Source of the DNA: Roseicyclus persicicus
GTDB taxonomy: Bacteria > Pseudomonadota > Alphaproteobacteria > Rhodobacterales > Rhodobacteraceae
Length of the DNA: 64,000 nt
Direction of reading: 5' to 3'
Assembly (NCBI RefSeq): GCF_012395815.1
Contig: NZ_JAAZQQ010000001.1
Location: 930,001 to 994,000 of the forward strand
A model generated the notes under the pieces. The model did not search any database. It worked only from the letters and a program-made list of their open reading frames with translations, and was not told the DNA's origin. How positions within the stretch are numbered: the stretch's first letter is position 1; each line of letters begins with the position of its first letter. Positions 61,297 through 64,000 of this stretch are shown here, one piece after another. The translations under genes and the position numbers were made by a program.

Positions 61297-62219
61297 GCCA
61301 GCTCCTCGCGGCGCGGCGGGTTGGCGCCGGCGCGCGACACGGTGACGGCGGCGGCGCGCACGCCGAGGGTCAGCGCCGCCTCCAGCACGTCCCGGGCCAG
61401 CCCCGCCCGCACCGACGCCTTGTCCATCGCGCCCGCGTCCGACAGCCCGGCCAGGAAGCCCGCGTTGAAGGTGTCGCCCGCGCCCACGGTGTCGACCACC
61501 GTCACCTTGCGCGCCGGCACCTTGAGGGGCGCGCCCGCCCCGAAGGCGGTCACGCCCTCGGCGCCCTCGGTCACCAGCACCAGCGCCGGGCCGCGGGCCA
61601 GCAGCGCGGCGGCAAGCTCGGGCAGGGGGCCTTCGCCCATCAGCCAGGCGAGGTCCTCGTCCGAGATCTTGACCACGTCGGCGGCGGCCAGCATCCGGTC
61701 CATCCGCGCGCGGAACCGTGCCTCGTCGGCGATGAAGCCGGGGCGGATGTTGGGGTCGAGCATCACCAGCCGGTCGGCGGTCGCGCGGGCAGCCAGCGCG
61801 GCGTAGGCCTCGGCGCAGGGCTCCACCGCCAGGCTGATGCCGCCGAGAAACACCGCCTGCACCTCGGCGGGCAGGGCGGGCAGGTCGGCCTCGGTCAGCA
61901 TCCGGCCGGCGGTGTTCTCGTCGTAGAAGGCATAGCGCGCCTGCCCGTTGGTCAGCGTCACGAAGGCCAGCGTCGTGGGCCTGTCCGACCGCGCGGCCAG
62001 GCGCGTGTCCACCCCGGCCGTCGCCAGCACCGCGGCGAGGCGTTCGCCGAACAGGTCGGTCGACAGCCCGCTGAAAAAGCCCGTCCGCATCCCCAGCCGC
62101 GCCGCCGCCACGGCGGTGTTGAACACCGAGCCGCCGGGGTAGGGGGCAAAGCCCGCCTCGCCGGCCTCGGTCTTTCGCGGCAGCATGTCGATCAGGGCCT
62201 CGCCCGCGCAGAGCAGCAT
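61293..62219 (-). CDS. PfkB-family carbohydrate kinase, fructokinase-like
   Basis: A 308-residue sugar kinase. [12 protein letters not shown] and [16 protein letters not shown] (substrate loop) lie near the N-terminus; [18 protein letters not shown] near residue 240 carries the GAGD motif with the catalytic aspartate. [15 protein letters not shown] fits fructokinases, but ribokinase-type substrates are possible. It is divergent from hsp20 across a gap with an FNR/CRP-type box, and overlaps dtd by four bases. Confidence 0.9.
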   Translation of the reverse strand: MLLCAGEALIDMLPRKTEAGEAGFAPYPGGSVFNTAVAAARLGMRTGFFSGLSTDLFGERLAAVLATAGVDTRLAARSDRPTTLAFVTLTNGQARYAFYDENTAGRMLTEADLPALPAEVQAVFLGGISLAVEPCAEAYAALAARATADRLVMLDPNIRPGFIADEARFRARMDRMLAAADVVKISDEDLAWLMGEGPLPELAAALLARGPALVLVTEGAEGVTAFGAGAPLKVPARKVTVVDTVGAGDTFNAGFLAGLSDAGAMDKASVRAGLARDVLEAALTLGVRAAAVTVSRAGANPPRREELA

Positions 62220-62290
62220 GGCGGCTTTCCTTTCCTGTCCCGGTCCGTCGTGCCTGACTACGACGCGCGCGCCCGGCGGGCCAGACCGTT

Positions 62291-62304
62291 TTGACGTCGG
62301 TCAA
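62291..62304. promoter_or_regulatory. CRP/FNR-type operator upstream of hsp20
   Basis: TTGACGTCGGTCAA is a dyad of the TTGA, six bases, TCAA class used by FNR/CRP-family regulators, such as FnrL in Rhodobacterales. It lies 70 bases before hsp20 and 72 before the kinase start, so it could act on either gene. Confidence 0.5.
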
Positions 62305-62373
62305 TGCCGCACCCGCCCGGCCCGCCGAGGATCGGGCCGACCCGTTCAACCCCCAGTGAAAGGAGGACCCCAG

Positions 62374-62793
62374 ATGGTCGAGACATCCCACAGGAGCGGC
62401 TTCCTGCCCTCGCTCGCCGATCCCTTCCGCAGCCTCGGCGCCCGCGTCGCCGACTGGTTCGCCCCCGCCTCCGAGGCCTCGGCCGACGACGGCGGCTACC
62501 GCATCTCGATGGAGGTGCCCGGCGTGGCGGACAGCGACATCGACGTCACGCTGCACGAGGGCGTGGTGACGGTGACGGGCAGGAAGCAGTCGACCCGGAC
62601 CGAGAAGGGCGAGACCTGGTTCTTTTCCGAGCGCGAGTTCGGCTCCTTCTCGCGGTCGTTCCGCCTGCCGCCCGATGCCGACGGTGACCGGATCGGGGCG
62701 GCGCTCAAGGACGGCGTGCTGGTGCTGTCGATCCCGAAACGCGGCGACACCGCGCCCGAGGGCGCGCGCAAGGTGGCGATCGAGAAGGGCTGA
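62374..62793 (+). CDS. Hsp20/alpha-crystallin family small heat-shock protein
   Basis: A 139-residue chaperone that holds unfolding proteins. The alpha-crystallin domain is about residues 40-130 ([46 protein letters not shown]). The N-terminal region [17 protein letters not shown] is usual for the family. A perfect AGGAGG ribosome site (62361-62366) precedes the ATG. No ROSE-type thermometer was recognised in the short leader. Regulation by the upstream FNR-type box would fit oxygen-limited induction. Confidence 0.93.
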   Translation: MVETSHRSGFLPSLADPFRSLGARVADWFAPASEASADDGGYRISMEVPGVADSDIDVTLHEGVVTVTGRKQSTRTEKGETWFFSEREFGSFSRSFRLPPDADGDRIGAALKDGVLVLSIPKRGDTAPEGARKVAIEKG

Positions 62794-62814
62794 GGCGCAC
62801 GCCCCGGGCGGGGC

Positions 62815-63960
62815 CTACTTGAACGAGGTCCCGCCGTCTTCCAGCAGCGCGTAGCCATACAGCGCCGCCCCGGCCAGGATCGCCGCGGCGATGACGGCCA
62901 GCGTGATCTTGACCCAGGACCAGGGCCGCTCGCCCTGCACCTTGCCGGTCTGGCCGTTCACCACGAAGCGATAGGATTTGCCCCGGTACTTGTAGGCCGC
63001 CAGCCACACCGGCAGCAGGATGTGCTTGAAGGTCACGTCGTCGATGCGGACCTGCATCTGGTCGATGCGCTGCTCGTCGCCGCCGATGTCGCGGCGGATG
63101 TCCTGCCGGATCTGCGCCTCGATCACCTGCTTGGCCTCCTCGAAGCCCTCGTCGAGCTGCACCTGGTAGCCCTCGGCGCGGAAGCCCGACAGGAACTCGG
63201 GCCGGTAGCCGTCGAGCGCGCTCAGGTCCCAGGGCGCCAGCCGGTCGGTGAAGGACTTGGGCAGCGAGCGCGAGGCGAGGATCAGGATGTCGTCGAACCA
63301 GCGGCTGACCCCGCCCGACACGCGGGTCCAGCGGATGCGCCTTTCCTGCCGCGACTTGCCGTCCGAGCCTCGGACGGTGACGTAGTAGGCGTCGCCGCGC
63401 TGGCCATGGTAGCGTGTCGCGGTGTCGGCGTCGTAGGTCCAGTAGGGCACGTAGATGCCGTCGAGCTTGCGGCCGTTGCGGGCGTAGTCCTGCAACCCGT
63501 TGGGCGCGAACCACAGCCGCCCCAGCCAGCGCGTCATCGCGGCATGGGCCTCGCGCTCGGTCAGCTTGAAGGGGATCACGCCCTTGGGCTTGATGTGGCG
63601 GTGGGTGCCGGTGTCGGTGACCACGGGGGTGGCGCAGAACGGGCATTCCTTGGCGTGGATGTCGGGCTGGAATTCCACCTGCGCGCCGCAGTTGGGGCAC
63701 TGGCTGACGCGGGTTTCCTCCATCTCCTGGGCGGGCAGCTTGGCGGCGATGGCGGTCTCGTAGTCCAGCTCGACCAGCGCCGCCGCCTCGCCGCCCCAGG
63801 GGCCGTCCGCGGGCTCCAGCGCCGCCTCGTGGCCGCAGTGGTCGCACAAAAGCAGGTTGCGCGCCGGGTCGAACCGCATGTCCGCGCCGCACTGGTCGCA
63901 GGGAAAGCGGTGCTCGTCCTCGGGGCGGGCCGGGGCGGTGCGGGTGTCGGTGTCGCTCAT
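62815..63960 (-). CDS. Double zinc-ribbon membrane protein
   Basis: A 381-residue protein of uncharacterised type. Zinc ribbon 1 has Cys21, Cys24, Cys39 and Cys42; ribbon 2 has Cys88, Cys91, Cys106 and Cys109. A mixed central domain (about 120-330) has GIYVPYWTYDADTATRYHGQ and HILLPVWLAAYKYRGKSYRF, and one helix lies near the C-terminus (about 350-370, LAVIAAAILAGAALYGY). Similar proteins are often annotated as TFIIB-type zinc-ribbon or, wrongly, as helicases. It is convergent with hsp20, 21 bases apart. Function unknown. Confidence 0.85.
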   Translation of the reverse strand: MSDTDTRTAPARPEDEHRFPCDQCGADMRFDPARNLLLCDHCGHEAALEPADGPWGGEAAALVELDYETAIAAKLPAQEMEETRVSQCPNCGAQVEFQPDIHAKECPFCATPVVTDTGTHRHIKPKGVIPFKLTEREAHAAMTRWLGRLWFAPNGLQDYARNGRKLDGIYVPYWTYDADTATRYHGQRGDAYYVTVRGSDGKSRQERRIRWTRVSGGVSRWFDDILILASRSLPKSFTDRLAPWDLSALDGYRPEFLSGFRAEGYQVQLDEGFEEAKQVIEAQIRQDIRRDIGGDEQRIDQMQVRIDDVTFKHILLPVWLAAYKYRGKSYRFVVNGQTGKVQGERPWSWVKITLAVIAAAILAGAALYGYALLEDGGTSFK

Positions 63961-64000
63961 CGCGGGGCAGTCTCCGGCGGCCGTCGTGCCCCTTTCTCCC

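Overview
The window is 64 kb of very GC-rich (by eye about 70%) bacterial chromosome. Gene content and order point to an alphaproteobacterium of the Rhodobacterales (Rhodobacteraceae/Paracoccaceae): glyS followed by a PEP-binding protein, a DksA with one cysteine, DUF2155 and MlaD near NDUFA12, RSP-type PIN and methyltransferase proteins, and a DUF2083 fatty-acyl regulator. I see no rRNA, tRNA, CRISPR array, prophage or insertion sequence. Gene assignments come from reading motifs in translations; no database search was run.

Layout. 1-5.7 kb: FkbM methyltransferase, glyS and a divergent pyruvate-phosphate-dikinase-like protein. 5.8-10.4 kb: cell-wall hydrolase, folate genes folB and folP, then glmM. 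10.5-18 kb: guanine deaminase, mgtE, a 1,019-residue inner-membrane protein that looks like a GspL/PilM head joined to a GspC/PilP tail, and metY. 18.3-23.5 kb: NDUFA12, MlaD, DUF2155, a Hint-domain protein, aat, accC and accB. 23.8-36.8 kb: a complete reductive pyrimidine catabolism locus. PreT/PreA reduce uracil or thymine, HydA opens the ring, the carbamoyl amidohydrolase releases beta-alanine, and a class III transaminase removes the amine. A RutR-type repressor with a perfect operator, an NMT1-type ABC importer, an SMR-like membrane protein and an SDR with a degenerate active site accompany it. 36.9-47.7 kb: a short-chain-fatty-acyl regulator, a methyltransferase, a CrbR/CrbS-like response regulator and symporter-kinase pair, an orphan FliM/FliN-like protein, an HpcH/HpaI aldolase, a lipoprotein, an RlmI-like methyltransferase and a PIN protein. 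47.7-54.6 kb: a long minus-strand run with M48 peptidase, P450, DedA, a VWA protein, a 54-residue membrane peptide, a DUF2927 lipoprotein and a MoxR ATPase. 54.9-64 kb: dksA, an FAD monooxygenase, the four-gene Anbu operon (ATP-grasp, alpha-E, transglutaminase, Anbu), dtd, a PfkB kinase, Hsp20 under a possible FNR-type box, and a double zinc-ribbon membrane protein.

Two kinds of non-coding structure stand out. One is a family of exactly 22-bp palindromes (9-bp arms around a 4-base centre) that differ in sequence but keep their geometry; they occur in tandem at 47673-47740 (three) and 25183-25232 (two), with looser relatives at 10456 and 23627. The other is a dispersed GC-hairpin repeat with a conserved GAGTATTT tail in four copies near gene ends, one of which (18079-18145) does not follow any recognisable gene.
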